Shown: piece after piece, positions 1-11,915 of the stretch
How the letters are laid out: the number at the start of each line of letters is the position of its first letter
Position numbering within the stretch: position 1 is the stretch's first letter
Source: Rugalucina vietnamica
Lineage: Eukaryota > Mollusca > Bivalvia > Lucinida > Lucinidae
Direction of reading: 5' to 3'
Assembly (NCBI GenBank): GCA_964017185.1
Contig: OZ024880.1
Coordinates: 34,562,329 to 34,626,328, forward strand
Length of the DNA: 64,000 nucleotides
Position numbers and translations under genes: made by a program
The notes under the pieces: model-generated
What the model was told of the DNA's origin: nothing
The model's input: the letters and a program-made list of their open reading frames with translations, nothing else
Database searches by the model: none

Positions 1-310
1 GTAAATTTTGTTGACCATTTATGTATATTAATACCATGCAATATTACGGGTGAAAGGGCATCGATTTAGGCGATCCCATAAGTTCATGATTTAAACGGCT
101 TTGTGGTTGTTCATGGAGAATAACTTTTGATGCAAATTCTTTCCTACTACATGTAGTCTCGATCTAAAACATACGAGTATATATACATGTACATGTACAT
201 GTACGAATGCTCAAATTATTTGCGATTTATATGGAACCATAATCTGAATATTTGATAACGGTTACGTTAACAGCTTACCAAGAAATGCTGGCGGACAAAT
301 TTAATAAGAC
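1..310. other. Unassigned non-coding DNA
   Basis: No gene, RNA or clear repeat seen. It holds a short ACATGT-rich run near 185-205 only. Confidence 0.4.
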
Positions 311-458
311 AGGCCGCGATGGTTTTACATGTATAGATAGTGCGTTCGCTTCGAAAAAAAAAAGTTGCGATTTCGATCTCCGGCCGGTATATTCATGTTA
401 TTTTGATGACTTGTGTTTATCCTGACATAATTAAAGTAAACCGCCTGTTAAATCATTG
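311..458 (+). repeat. tRNA-derived SINE copy
   Basis: The head GGCCGCGATGG, the A-box-like stretch with GATAGTGCGTTCGC and the B-box-like GATTTCGATCTCC followed by GGCCGG are the layout of a tRNA-derived SINE. The tail (tcctgacataattaaagtaa then accgcctg) resembles the tail of the copy at 11768-11915. No acceptor-stem pairing remains, so it is not a functional tRNA. Family not named. Confidence 0.5.
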
Positions 459-870
459 CTATTGTACATAATTAAATACCTTTGATCAAATGTCATTAAA
501 CTTATTTATTCATTCAATGAAAATGATTCTGATTATCCACATAGTCACTAGAAGTGTGGTAATTTTATTCTTTGTCGGAAAGGACAATGCTCAAGGCGCG
601 AATTTTTAATGACGCCCTTGATTTTTAAATGATTTTTTCGCTTCCATTCTTCTGTTCAAAGATCGAATAATCATGGATGATGTGAAAAGCAACACAAGTG
701 ACAAAGGTCATCATAAATTTTAATGTAATCAAGAATATATTTATGTGGATTATAAGCCATCTAAACAAATACGTAACATCTGCAAGTTTCATACTTGCAA
801 ATACTTATCATTTTTTTAATTTATTGTTTTACATGTGTATTTATTCAAAAATTATAAACATGCCTTTGTC
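459..870. other. Unassigned AT-rich DNA
   Basis: No coding signal or recognisable repeat. The short open frame at 698-1036 runs into the motif cluster that follows and has no domain. Confidence 0.35.
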
Positions 871-1075
871 TTTTAAATTCCTCCGAGAAACTCCGAGAAA
901 AAGAGTTTTATCGATAAATCCAGGTAATTACCTTTCTCGGCGAAACACCGAGAAATTTCACCGAGAAACACCGCGAAATTTCGCGCAGACGATTTCGTCT
1001 ACCTGGCTTATTTCGCGGTGTTTCTCCGAGAAATAAAAATTTCGCGTTTGCCATGGTTGCGGAGAAACGCGGAAT
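871..1075. repeat. Cluster of CGAGAAA/TTTCTCGG motifs, fold-back type
   Basis: The heptamer CGAGAAA and its complement recur many times in about 200 bases, in both orientations (cctccgagaaact on the left, gtttctccgagaaat on the right). This looks like the end region of a fold-back DNA element. The layout resembles the TCGCGAC cluster at 28.85-29.5 kb and the ATCGTG cluster at 31.7-34.1 kb, although the motif differs. Confidence 0.45.
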
Positions 1076-1104
1076 ATGTTGTTATTTTTTTACCGGGAGT
1101 GTAC

Positions 1105-1153
1105 CTAACTAACTAACTAACTAAATAACTAAGTAAATAAATAGATAAATAAA
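1105..1153. repeat. TAAC/TAAA microsatellite
   Basis: Tandem ctaa, then aaat/aagt tetramers, directly before the LINE remnant. Confidence 0.7.
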
Positions 1154-1329
1154 AGCATCCGTAATGTCTCCTGTAATCCGGATGACGGATGAACGTGTGA
1201 ATGAATTAAAAAGTACGGAGTTACATGTACAAATATTCATGCTAAAGATTAGCGTATCTTACTGTTTCTACGAAAACTGCATCAAGCTTCGCAGCGCCCA
1301 TGGAATGAAAAACCTTTATTTATTTATTT

Positions 1330-2560
1330 ACGTAATATATATTTATGCCATAATAACAGAGTCTGAAAGCGATTTACAGTATTTGTTGGATGTTATGTAT
1401 GCTTGGTGTAACAGAAACTGTATGCGGATTAATTATACCAAAACTAATGTTATTCACTTTCGAAACCAGTCTGTGACTCGTTCTGAAGTCATGTTTAAGT
1501 GTGGAGAAACGGTCATTGAATACACGGACAAATATATATAAATATCTTGGACTTATTCTAAACGAGAATCTAGACTACAGTGTCACGGCTAAGTATGTGG
1601 CTCAATCAGAGACACGAGCACTAGGTTTACTGATATCGAAGTTTAAACGTGACAGGCTGGGGGGATGTCGTTTGATGTGTTTAAAAAGTTATTTGACACT
1701 ACGGTATGGTCGGTCATCAGCTACGAGCCGGCCATATGGGGGATAAAGGACTATTCGGTGATCAATACGGTTCAGAACAAAACGTGTAGATTCTTCCTAG
1801 GGGTGGGAAAATATACACCAAACGCAGCGGTAAACGGCGACATGGGATGGGTACCAACACATGTAAAACAAGTCAAAAATGTACTGTGTCACTGGTTTCG
1901 TCACAACCATATGGAGGATGACAGGTTAAACAAGGGTGTTTTTCTGTGGTCTTATAATACCAGAATGATGCATAAAAATTGGTGTTTTCATATAGATAAA
2001 ATTCTCCAGAGTTCAGATAAGAATCTAAGTATAGGTAGTGGGTACACAAAGAAAGTCAATTATTGAATCTTTACAAAGTGTTATATTCTCAGAATATAAA
2101 CAGAAGTGGATAAATTATGTTACAAATCACACGAGTATATCCAAAAACGACGGAGGAAACAAATTACGGACATACAAACTCTTTAAACACGCCTACGAAA
2201 CTGAGCAATATGTTAAAAACCATACTATGTCAAGGGCAAGAAGAAGTTCATTAGCTAAATTTAGGTGCCGTGTTGCGCCTCTTCGTATTGAAAATGGAAG
2301 ATACGAAAGGATACCATGTGACATGAGATACTGTTTCCACTGTTTAACAAAAGTAGTGTCAGAGGAGCATGTGCTACTGGAATGCCCACTATACAGAGCT
2401 TTATAGTAAAATTGAAATACCGGCTATTACCTTTGACGCCCTCAGTAACAATGATAAAGTTTGTCATTTGCTTTCAGCGAGCAGTATTATTAATTACAGT
2501 GCCAAAGTCTGCCATGAGATTTTAAACCAACGTAGAAAACTTCTGTATAAATAAGTCTAA
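1330..2560 (+). mobile_element. LINE (non-LTR) reverse transcriptase remnant, 3' part
   Basis: Successive plus-strand frames read like the C-terminal third of a LINE ORF2. There is a stretch after the catalytic YxDD region (LLDVMYAWCNRNCMRINYTK, then YKYLGLILNENLDYSV), a thumb-like region (DVFKKLFDTTVWSVISYEPA), and a C-terminal zinc-knuckle-like end (CFHCLTK, then EEHVLLECPLY). The frame changes near 1540, 1700, 2040 and 2400, and the RT catalytic core is missing, so it is a 5'-truncated, dead copy. Last stop at 2552-2554. The clade is uncertain; CR1/L2-like is possible. Confidence 0.75.
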
Positions 2561-2744
2561 AATGTAAATATGTATAAAAGTTTGCCACTTCATATTTTAA
2601 TATGTAAAGTATATTAGTACTTCTTAAGGTTTTACACATTGTCTCTTATAACTCAATCTGAGTGGTTTCATACTTTTACTCATGATGTATTTTATATTCT
2701 TTTATTCTCATGTATGTATGAAAACGAGACGTTAATAAATCATT

Positions 2745-2771
2745 TGTCTGTCTGTCTGTCTGTCTGTCTGT
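2745..2771. repeat. (TCTG)n microsatellite
   Basis: About six to seven TCTG units after an aataaatcatt stretch. It may be the 3' tail of the preceding LINE copy. Confidence 0.7.
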
Positions 2772-2774
2772 ATT

Positions 2775-3600
2775 TAGGTATTGTGTTCACAACAGGGGGC
2801 GCTTTCACGGAAATCTTTAGTACTTTGGCCGGTCAGGGTGTGAAAGCAATTTTCAAGATTAATAAATATCTTAATAACTTTGTTTCTGTATCGCTACGAC
2901 ATTATTTGGAATTGTTTGACAAACTTGTAAGGCCTATTTTGCGATATGATGGTGAGGTTTGGGGGTTCGCGAATGCTTCTGCGATCGAAAGACTTCATCT
3001 ACGTTTTTGTAAGCGGATTTTAGGAGTTAAAACATCTACACAGAACGACTTTGTATATGGGGAATTAGGGAGGACACAATTAAGGACACATCGTCTTTTT
3101 AATATTATTAAGTATTGCTTCAAAGTAACATGTAGCTCAGATACGAAATACGTTAGAATTGTTTATAACATGATGTTAGATGACTTACAAAGAAGACCAA
3201 CGATACAAAATTGGGCATCGTCAGTTAAGTTTCTATTGCAACCACTAGGCTTTAATAATGTGTGACATTTTCAAGGAGTAGGTGATAAAAATGCTTTTCT
3301 ATCGGCAGTTAAACAACGTTTAACGGACCATTATACTCAAAACTGGAGTGAACGTATACAAGCCTCATCTAGGGCAGACACATATTGTCTTTTTCATGAA
3401 TTTTCATATAGATGTAGTAAATGTTGAAAAATTTCGCTTTGCATTATCAAGAATACGTATGTCATCACATAGATTGCAAATAGAAGCTGGTCGTTGGCAC
3501 AGACCACAAAGAATACCAGTAAATGAACAAAAATGTCTAGATTGCCATAACGTTGAGGATGTCTTTAAATGTTCCAAGACGCGGAAATCTGTCTAAAATC
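2775..3600 (+). mobile_element. Second LINE remnant, 3' part
   Basis: The frame at 2775-3265 gives a LINE C-terminal region (FDKLVRPILRYDGEVWGFAN, then LHLRFCKRILGVK). The same kind of ending follows in shifted frames at 3340-3600 (FRFALSRIRMSSHRLQIEAG, CLDCHNVEDV). It is related to, but clearly diverged from, the LINE at 1330-2560. It begins right after the TCTG tract. It has broken frames and no catalytic core, so it is dead. Confidence 0.7.
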
Positions 3601-3623
3601 ATACATCGAAGTTTGCCCGACAT

Positions 3624-3686
3624 CTTAAATTAATTAATTAATCAATTAATTGATTAATTGATTAATTAATTAATTAATTAATTAAT
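3624..3686. repeat. (TTAA)n-type microsatellite
   Basis: Tandem attaattaattg/attaatta units run straight into the family A element that follows. Confidence 0.8.
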
Positions 3687-3904
3687 GAGCCAATGCATAA
3701 GAAAACCAACAACATGCATAGGCGAAAACAAAGATGCAGATCAGCTGTGCAGTAACTACACAGCTGATCAGCGTCTTTGTTTTCGCCTCACGGATAGTAC
3801 AATCCCTCTTCTTCCTAAATCCAAAATTCTTCTGTGTCTATACAGTCCGGTTTGTGTCAGACCTGGTCGGAACCCAAATTGTTGTTTTTTACGCACAGGT
3901 TCAA
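3685..3904 (+). mobile_element. Family A MITE-like element, near full length
   Basis: Family A definition: ends TGAGCC...GGCTCA; inside the ends, imperfect terminal repeats carrying gAGAAAACCAACAAT and ATTGTTGGTTTTCTC; an internal dyad made of GCGAAAACAAAGGCGCAGAT, a GCAGTTACTGC-type core and its complement; then a stretch with CCGGTTTGTGTCAGACCTGG. Length is about 220-240 bp with no coding capacity. This copy has both ends (the right one degenerate) and the dyad at 3722-3788. Other family A copies in this list share this structure. It is probably a non-autonomous DNA transposon. Confidence 0.75.
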
Positions 3905-4920
3905 ATAATGTTTGCCAATACAAAACCAAAATACCACCTCAAATATTCCAAATTGAGTTTCAATACGCTGACGTATGTTTTTGATTGAAATGACTAATAA
4001 TGTACATGTACATCTCGCCAAAAGTTTCGTATTCTAGCATTGCACTGTAGCTTACAGTGCTGTAGTTAAATGTCCTACAAAACATATCCAAAGTGTAATA
4101 CAAGAACCAAACATGGATTTGGAAAGGAAGCATGCCGTAGAGAAGAAGAGATAAAACTTTCGTCTCAGTCAATCAGATTTTGATTTTTCTTCTTTTATTT
4201 ATTTTAGCCATGATTAGGATTATTTTGCAATATATGAATGATTAATAGTGATTCGAACTTTTGAATTTTGCACATCATACGCCTCGTCTGCAAATCAGTA
4301 GTTCCCCAAGCATATTAAAATTTATAATTTTCGGTCATTTTGAATATACTAAACAACAATACATATTGAAAACAAATACTTAGTACATTGTTTAAAGTAT
4401 TTTAAGAATATATATATTTTATGCAATGTGAGTTAAATCTTTTCAAAATCCAGACATTTTAGTCAATTAATTTAGTTTATCAAGTTACATAGTCTGCAAA
4501 GAAAATCTCCGTTGATGCTTTTTATTTATTTTTTCTTTTCTTTTTCTGAAAATTATAGTAGCCGACTACAGAGGATTTAGAAAATAACAACTTGTTACTC
4601 ACAGCCAGTCGTGTACTCCGAATATGAATCCAGGGTCCTCTTTTACATGTATTTATACTAGGCGTAAAGACATGTTCAGATGTTATCGAATTTCAATGAA
4701 CATTATCATTTTTAAGATTTTCAATATGCATCAAGGCTGCCAAGATAGATAGTGTTATCTAAATTCAACAATTTTTAGACAAGCTGCACTGTCAGAAAAA
4801 TAATAATACTTATAATAATACTTGTGAACAAATAGTAATGAAGTAGTGATAATACTTATAAGCAGAAGAACAGAAGAAAAAGAAAAAGCGGACTAGTAAA
4901 ATGCCCTGCAACTGTTGTGC
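3905..4920. other. Unassigned AT-rich DNA
   Basis: About 1 kb with no coding signal, tRNA or recognisable repeat. Only short low-complexity runs occur. Confidence 0.35.
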
Positions 4921-4924
4921 GATT

Positions 4925-5340
4925 TGATATATCCATATATCTCCAGAGAAACTGAAACAGAAAAGAAATGCAACTGACAAATATTGGTATATAAGCTCGG
5001 TTTGGTGACGTTTCATCATGGAAACCGAACTATCCATATATCTCCAAAGAACTTTAGACAGAAAAGAAATGCAACTGATAAATATTAGTACATGTATATA
5101 AGCTCGGTTTGGTGACATTTCATCATGGAAACCAAAGTATCCATAGATCTCCAAAGAACCTTAGACAGACAAGAAATGCAGCTGACAAATATTAGTATAC
5201 AAGCTCGGTTTGATGACGTTTAATCATGGAAACCAAAGTATCCATATATCTCGAAAGAACCTTAGACAGAAAAGATATGCAACTGACAAATATTAGTATA
5301 TAAGCTCGGTTTGATGACTTTTCATTGTGGAAACTCTCCA
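4925..5340. repeat. Minisatellite, about 101-107-bp unit
   Basis: Four phased copies of the start AAGCTCGGTTTG (about 4993, 5100, 5201, 5302), each followed by GACGTTTCATCATGGAAACC-like sequence, atatccatagatctcc and gaaatgcaactgac. A partial unit precedes them. The open minus frame here is a by-product of the repeat. Confidence 0.8.
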
Positions 5341-5370
5341 CATAACGTTACCCCGTCAAACCTCCACTTA

Positions 5371-7310
5371 CGAGGTGTGATCAGAAAGTTCTAAGCTGGC
5401 ACACTTCAAAGCATTCCATAAGACAAAATCCTTGTTCAGTCTGTCATTCTATTTAATTGAAAGTCATCTGGAGAGTAACAAGAAACATCTTTAAAAAAGA
5501 TAATTGTCGAAGATTAATATCTGTTCTGCAATAGGGTACAGGATGCATGATGTACATTTTATTTATGCTTTATTCTAAAATATAAATTGCTGACAGTGCG
5601 TAGAAGCTCAGTGATGTAGTGGTGATACGTAAGCACAAGATATATAATTTTGGGACTAAAATCAATCTTTGACGGACACAAGACCAGTTTGTTCTGTTGT
5701 TGAAATGACATCACTACCTTAGCCTGACAGCTAAACGCTCAGTGAAAAACTGTACCTATTCTTTTTAACGTTGACAGTTTTATTGCATATATACCTACCC
5801 CAAAATTCCTGGATATCAATCTGATGCAAAAAAAAAAATGTAGTAAAAATATCGTTATTGTGCGGTGAGCCCTTACTGGCGAAAACAACTCGTTCTGTGA
5901 AGCAGAGCCTTTTATCCGAACACGCCTATATTCAATGGAGAAAATCCGAACGCATCTTATCTACGATGGCCTGCATGGATCATACAATTTCAAAATCCAC
6001 AGATTTTTTATTTTAATTTTTCTTTGCAAAAGCTTTCGTCACACAAAAAGCAATCAAAATGAATAACAATAAGGATCAATGATGACTTGTATAGTAAAAA
6101 ACACCATCTTAAAGTACTTTTTAAAGAGATGCAGTTTGTTGCCTTTTTCATCTTCCATATGGAAAAAACCCGGATGCAGGTCAAAAATGATCTGAGATGT
6201 CTTCGACAAAAAAGCAATTGCTTTTGCACGACAGTACTGAGACAGGACAGTGCGCCAAACTTGCAAAATGGAGAAAGTTGAAAGCGGTGATAAAATATCT
6301 TTGTAAGAAGGGATTGGCTCCCAAGGATTTTTACAAAGACTTCATGAAAATACTTGGGAATGAGTGTTCTTCTTATAGCACAGTGAAAATATGGGCTGCA
6401 GAATAGCGCGGGAGAGAGAGCATTGATGATGATGCAAGGTCAGACCGCCCCAAAGATGACACCACTGATGAAAATGTGGAGACCGTTCACAACCTGGTTA
6501 TTCGGACAGGAGGCGAGACTTGCAATGTATAGCTAGCGAAGTGGGCATGTTTTTGGGCAGTGCAAACAATTTAAACTGATATTTTGGGTATGTCCAAGGT
6601 CACGGCAATGTGAGTACCGAGAATGTTGACTGATGACCAAAAACATCTCGACTCGATATTTCTAGGATTCTCCTGTCTCGATACGAAGATGATCCCGGTG
6701 ATTTTATCGACCGAGTTGTAATCCAAGATGACTTATGGGTTCATAACTTTGATGCACAGTCAAAAATGCAAAGCATGCAATAGAAGCACCCTGGCTCACC
6801 CCCTCCCAAGAAGTTTAAGAGAGTTTCTTCGGCAGGGAAGGTGATGGCCTCAGTCTTTTGGGATAGTCAGGGGATAATCATGAACAAGGTCGCACTATAA
6901 ATTGTAGTGCATATTATGCAGCAGAACTGAGGCGTTTGCACCAGGAAATTGCAAGAAAGAGGAGAGGAAAATTGACTTGAGGCGTTCTACTCTCGCAGGA
7001 CAATGCGCCTTCTCACACGTTGCAAGTTACCACGACTGCTGCGACTGAATGCGGATTAGTAGTTCTTCGCTATCCCCATTATTCTCCTGATATTGCCCCT
7101 TCTGACTTCTGTCTGTTCCCACAATTTGAAATCCAACCTTCGTGGAACACAGTTTGAAAGCAATGAAGGCGTCATAGTGGCATTGAACAGAGATGGACTA
7201 GGTACAATGCCTTGAAGGGAGATTATATTGAAAAGCAATTACCAGATTTTCTTTCCCTTATAATATATATCACAAGAACTTGAGGCTTAGAACTTTCTGA
7301 CCACACCTCG
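5371..7310 (+). mobile_element. Mariner-type DNA transposon with intact ends, dead transposase
   Basis: Terminal inverted repeats of 26 bp differ at one position (CGAGGTGTGATCAGAAAGTT at the left; the complement of CGAGGTGTGGTCAGAAAGTT at the right). They are flanked by TA on both sides (5369-5370, 7311-7312), the target duplication of the IS630-Tc1-mariner group. The body holds a decayed mariner transposase. At 1.94 kb it is longer than the usual 1.3 kb; about 0.8 kb before the transposase start is unexplained and may be an insertion. Confidence 0.9.
6197..7290 (+). pseudogene. Mariner transposase remnant
   Basis: An N-terminal helix-turn-helix part is readable (LKAVIKYLCKKGLAPKDFYK, then YSTVKIWAAE, then GRESIDDDARSDRPKDDTTD, as in SETMAR/mariner transposases). 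Catalytic-domain pieces follow in shifting frames: WVHNFDAQSKMQSMQ, KHPGSPPPKKFKRVSSAGKV, MASVFWDSQGII, and a stretch matching the LLQDNAPSH-type block (LAGQCAFSH). Stops lie within the frame from about 6404 onward and there are several frame changes, so no functional enzyme is made. Plain DNA transposon gene; plus strand. Confidence 0.85.
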
Positions 7311-7525
7311 TATAAAGTGAAGAAAGTAGTTTGAGAGGATATAGTTAAATTTGAGTAATACTTGAAATAATTTGACTATGTATTACTTTTAAGCCTATTA
7401 TGTATGAAAATTGGTCAGATAGATACTTATTTTATCCGAAATACAAAATTAATTTCATGCTTAGATTACACACCTATATTCTAGATTACACACGGAGATG
7501 CTCCGTAATGTGGAACCATTTATAA
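7311..7525. other. Unassigned spacer
   Basis: Short non-coding stretch. A small direct repeat (agattacacac) occurs near 7464-7494. Confidence 0.3.
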
Positions 7526-7527
7526 AA

Positions 7528-7621
7528 TGAGCCAAGTCATGAGAAAACCAATAATGTGGTTTCCGAACAGGTCCGACACAAACCGAGCTGTACAAGCACA
7601 GAAGCCGGCTAGAGGCTGGGA
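7528..7621 (+). mobile_element. Family A half-copy
   Basis: It starts TGAGCC and keeps GAGAAAACCAATAATGTGG and CCGAACAGGTCCGACACAAA, then stops at gaggctggg without the internal dyad. The same truncated form occurs at 20948-21042 and 23687-23787. Confidence 0.65.
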
Positions 7622-7625
7622 AAAG

Positions 7626-7838
7626 GTACACGTAGATCAGGAAAAGGCGCAATCAGCAAAAGATTCCCACTCCAAAAACCCGAGGTGGGAAAAAAACAAA
7701 CCAACAATCAGACACCTATACCATGAAAAGGTACAAGTAGGCAAAGATCAGGAAAAGGCGCAATCAGAAAAAGATTCCCACTCCAAAAACCGAGGTGGGA
7801 AAAAACCAAACCAACAATCAGGTACTTATACCATGAAA
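7626..7838. repeat. Two tandem copies of a ~107-bp unit
   Basis: The block GATCAGGAAAAGGCGCAATC, then AAAGATTCCCACTCC, aaccgaggtgggaaaa and ccaacaatcag occurs twice head to tail. The same block occurs singly at 24258-24320, 32330-32415 and, degenerate, at 37845-37930. It forms the outer end of the retroelement repeat called family C here. Confidence 0.75.
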
Positions 7839-9670
7839 CATATCGTAAGCCGAATGAGCAGCTATTTTCCCAATAGGTGGCCACTCAGTTACCTTAACTT
7901 AACTAAAAATATAAACATACATAAGGCGCCAACAGCACAAAAAAAAATTCAAACACAAAGACATAAAACGAAAAGAACCACCAAAGAAGTATCGACGACT
8001 TGGAACGATCAGTAACACAAAGTTACTGGCGGGCTTAAACCGGTTTTACATGGCCATAACCTCATCCTCAGCTTCTGCAGTGGTTCATAACATTTAGTTA
8101 GTTATTCGGTCCTCGTGGTGAATCTCTAACTAGTCAATGAATCATCAAGAACAAACAAATAAATCATGATAAACATCCTGATGAACCAAAAACCAGGACT
8201 CACAGACTGAGTAAGCTGCCCGACGATGGAGATCCCTGGGCGCCGAATAACCTACTAACTCCGGAGCAAAAGAAAAACACCAGTTGGACCCCGGTGGGCC
8301 AAGCAACAGACAAGAAGCTCCGGCCCCAACCAACTAAAATGAATAGCTTTATGTCGGGGCCATCATAGAGTCTGACGCCCGACCCATCGGCGTGCAATTA
8401 AAGAAGGCAGCATAGTTATCAACCATGATTGGGTTAAAAACTAAGCATGCAGACTGTCGCATAACATTCAAGTTATAACCTATACGTTTGTAACGTGTTA
8501 TGATTTTTCTGAACTGAAAAGAAAAATCATTAAATGAAAACATTTCGTAAGCCGAATGAGCAGCTATTTTCCCAATAGATGGCCACTCAGTTACCTTAAC
8601 TTAACTAAAAGTATAAAAACATACATAAGGCGCCAACAGCACAAAAAATATTAAACACCAAGACATAAAACAAAAAGAACCACCACAGAAGTATCAACTT
8701 GGAACGATCAGTAACAAAAAGTTACTGGCGGGCTTAAATCGATTTTACACGACCGTAACCTCACCCTCAGCTTCTGCAGTGGTTCATAACATTAGTTAGT
8801 TCTTCGGTCCTCATGGTGAATCTCTAACTAGTCAATGAATCATCAAGAACAAACAAATAAATCATGATAAACATACTGATGAACCAAAAACCAGGACTCA
8901 CAGATTCAGTAAGCTGCCCGACGATGGAGATCCCTGGGCGCCGAATAACTTACTAACTACGGAGCAAAAGAAAAACATCAGTTGGACCCCGGTGGGCAAA
9001 GCAACAGACAAGAAGCTCCGGTCCCAACCAACTAAAATGAATAGCTTTAAGTCGGGGCCATCATAGAGTCTGACGCCCGACCCACCGGCGTGCAATTAAA
9101 GAAGGCAGCGTAGTTATCAACCATGATTGGGTTAAAAACTAAGCATGCAGACTGTCGCATAACATTCAAGTTATAACCTATACGTCTGTAACGTGTTATG
9201 ACTTTTTTTTTTTAAAACTGAAAAGAAAAATCATTACTTCCTATAAGTTTCTTGAATTTGTAAACCAAGTCACCATAAAATTCAGGTTCCGAAAGGCCCT
9301 CATTTAAAAGCGTCTTTAACCTAACATTATATTTGGAAATCAATTCATAGTGTCTACGATAAAATTTAGAAAAGGTTTTTCGAAGTTTATGATACCGATA
9401 GCCCTGTTGGAGAAATTTGGCCGTTAAACATTTATTACGAGCGTTGAAGTTTGTAACATGATTGCAGACTCTAGCAAACCTAATAAGTTGCGAAATGTAT
9501 ACGCCATAAGAAGCACGGCGAGGAACGTCACCATCCAAAAACGGAAAAGTTACTATATCAAAATCAAAGTCATCGCGCTTATCATAAATTTTAGAAGAAA
9601 CAAATCCATTTGCAACAGAAAGATGTAGATCTAAAAAGAGGGCTTTCGAAATAAGAGGAAGTTTCTAAAA
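7626..9670 (-). mobile_element. Retroelement fossil, C-terminal region plus duplicated 3' end (family C)
   Basis: On the minus strand, 9212-9670 reads as the C-terminal part of a retroelement protein (FPFLDGDVP, then YGVYISQLIRFARVC, then QGYRYHKLRKTFSKFYRRHY), a motif set I associate with reverse-transcriptase proteins of invertebrate retroelements. Its downstream end is present twice in tandem: 7840-8525 and 8540-9230, about 690 bp each and very similar. The element is broken in several places and truncated at its 5' side, so it is a fossil. Family left open (LINE-like or Penelope-like). Confidence 0.65.
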
Positions 9671-9689
9671 AGTTTGGATTTCGAAAGAA

Positions 9690-10640
9690 GAGGAATTTCA
9701 GTATCCGTGTAGCGAAAACAAAGGCGCTGATGTGTGTCGGTGAGTTCTTTGATAGCTGACTAGGTCAATTTTAGTTCTACACTGTGGGTTGCAGGTAGTG
9801 CAAGTCAATGTTGAAAAGACTGGTGAAGAGCCATTGACTCTGGCTTTGCGCTCCCTGCGCTTTCCCTCAACTTCACATATTCTCATTACTTCAAAATATT
9901 GATAAGACAGTGCCACATTTATCGATCGTGTGCAGCCTGTTCCCAAGACTATAATGGTATGTTGAAATCCTTCAATGAGGCTTTGAGTTATTTTTCTCTC
10001 TTTCTGGTCGCCTTGGGATGGTTTTACCACCTATAATTCTCCATAACAAAAAATCTTTGGAATTCGGTTATCAGGCATTCTCATGTCATGGCTTGTCCAT
10101 CTCAGCTGTGCTAGACTGAATGTATGCTTCTTCGGGACCTCTGCGTCTGTCATTTGATTTTTATCATTTTTTTTTTCAAATAGCTTAAGTGGATATGCTT
10201 AAATCTTAATGCGTGGCGTTGGTATATTTTTAGGTCTCACATGCGAATAAGAGGGTTAGAAGTACCACATTTTTGTGGACTTTCAGCATGGTGCCCAGTT
10301 TGATTCCATTTCGCTCCCAGACATTTGCGCGGAGTCTTCCAGACGGTAATATCATTATCAATGTGCACTGCTCTGTTAAGACTTTCAGTTGTGTCCATTC
10401 ATAGTGTTGGTTGGTTCAATTTGTACGGCTTGGTGTACAACCTCGGTCTTTTTTGTGCTTATTGTGAGTTCATAATTCTCACATGATTGTGAAACTTGAT
10501 CCATTGCCTTTTGCATGTTTGTCTTTATATTGGCAATCTCCATGTCATCAGCGTAGAGGAGCTCATCTAGCACACCTGTCTGCACCTTAATTATGGCTTG
10601 CAACCTTCGTAGGATGAATAACATCATGACTAACTATGTC
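9690..10640 (-). mobile_element. LINE remnant with YADD box and C-terminal zinc finger
   Basis: Minus-strand 10385-10627 carries the RT catalytic motif in context (DELLYADDMEIANIKTNMQ, then NYELTISTKKTEVVH). Minus-strand 9698-10030 carries the protein end (RERKARVNGSS, then LTCTTCNPQCRTKIDLVSYQ). In intact relatives this end is a C2H2 finger; here one Cys pair is kept, but a core Phe is Cys and one His is Tyr. The intervening part is out of frame (KVHKNVVLLTLLFACET is readable near 10230-10290). This is a dead non-LTR element. Confidence 0.8.
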
Positions 10641-10723
10641 AGAAGCATTTATGAATTCGACAAACCCAGTTTTACGACCATTCCAAGATTATTTCAGCTC
10701 ATATGGGACGGGCCAAACAGTAG

Positions 10724-10850
10724 GTGTGGCGAAAACGGGGGAATCCCTTGAAAAACCACCTGGCACACCCGCAAGCAGAATTTGGCTTGTCTCACGTATG
10801 GCCAGTGCGAAGCTTGAACCCTTACCAGACACAGAGATTAGATGATCGAG
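10724..10850 (+). repeat. Dispersed repeat, first copy
   Basis: The stretch aaacagtaggtgtggcg...ccacctggcacacccgcaag, then ttggcttgtctcac and atggccagtgcg is found again, diverged and shorter, at 14978-15055. No coding meaning recognised. Confidence 0.6.
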
Positions 10851-10899
10851 TGGATAAGCGCGGTAATGAAATATCAGCGCTCTTAACCAGTAGCATCTT

Positions 10900-11767
10900 T
10901 GAAGTTTTAACAAATCATGTTATACCAATAACGCGAATTTATTGGGTATATCGTTGAGCAGATAATTCGGATCCATTACAGTCATACATAGGACTATTTC
11001 GCATTCCGTTTTCGCTTTGTAAAGTAGAGTGCTGCAATGTGCTCTTCAGGAAATTATTCCAATATCACCATCACGTTTACGTTGACCATCAAAAGTGCGA
11101 ACAGTGACTTTTAGTACTTAATCTTGACCTCTGATATGCCGCAGTTTACATGCATTTTATTTTACAAAAGCTTCAAAATGTCAACATTCCGAGCTATTTT
11201 TCACATTTCTGCACGTTGCGATTCTGCTTTGGCATAGTAAACAACAGTATGTCAGAGACTTTGAACTTGATTAAGCACATGATGTTGTTTCATACTCAAT
11301 AGAGATAACATCTGACTTTCAAATACATGTTCATATAGTGTAATTTATTGAACCGCAATGAACGTACCGGTCGACAAATACGGGCTGTTATCATGATATG
11401 ATATGACTTGCCATTACGAAATATTTATATAAAGATAAGTTTCGTAATAGAGAGAAAAAAAAACAACAAAACAAAAATAAATAAATAAATAGAAAAAAAA
11501 AATAAAAATAAAAAAAAATAAATAAATAAAATAAAAAATAACAAGTTTGCTAATTGATTGTATTTTGAACTACTATATATGGTGATGTGCGTCTGTGCCT
11601 GGCTTCAGCGGTGCGGCTGGATATTATGTCATTCGGATATCGAGGGTATAATGTACAAGCAATAGTCATTTTATTCGTAGTATTTTTGTTCCGTCCATTA
11701 TGAATAAATAGGTAACCAAATACCCATCTTTTCGGATGAGGTATAGTTCTATTTGAGTTTCGCATCC
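10900..11767. other. Unassigned DNA with an A/T-rich tract
   Basis: Non-coding. It contains an aaataaataaat-type low-complexity tract at about 11450-11540. No gene signal. Confidence 0.35.
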
Positions 11768-11915
11768 GCGTTGATGTAATGGATTGCGTAGCAATCAAGA
11801 GGTTGAGCGTTCGAAACCCGGGTGGTACATGTACATATTCCTGTCATGTTGGTGACAAATGTACACGTTCACCCAGACGTAATAAAGGCAAACCGCCCAT
11901 AAGGTGTAACTTTTT
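11768..11915 (+). repeat. tRNA-derived SINE copy
   Basis: A-box-like GATGTAATGGATTGCG, B-box-like GCGTTCGAAACCC, then a body with gttcacccagacgtaataaa and ggcaaaccgccc that resembles the tail of the copy at 311-458. Not an intact tRNA. Confidence 0.5.

Noticed and set aside
4925-5340. CRISPR-like array
   Set aside because: Units are ~101-107 bp with no constant short repeat and no unique spacers; a eukaryotic minisatellite.
7527-8015. 162-residue plus-strand open frame
   Set aside because: It runs from a family A half-copy through the family C tail repeats; Lys/Gln-rich with no domain, so a repeat artefact.
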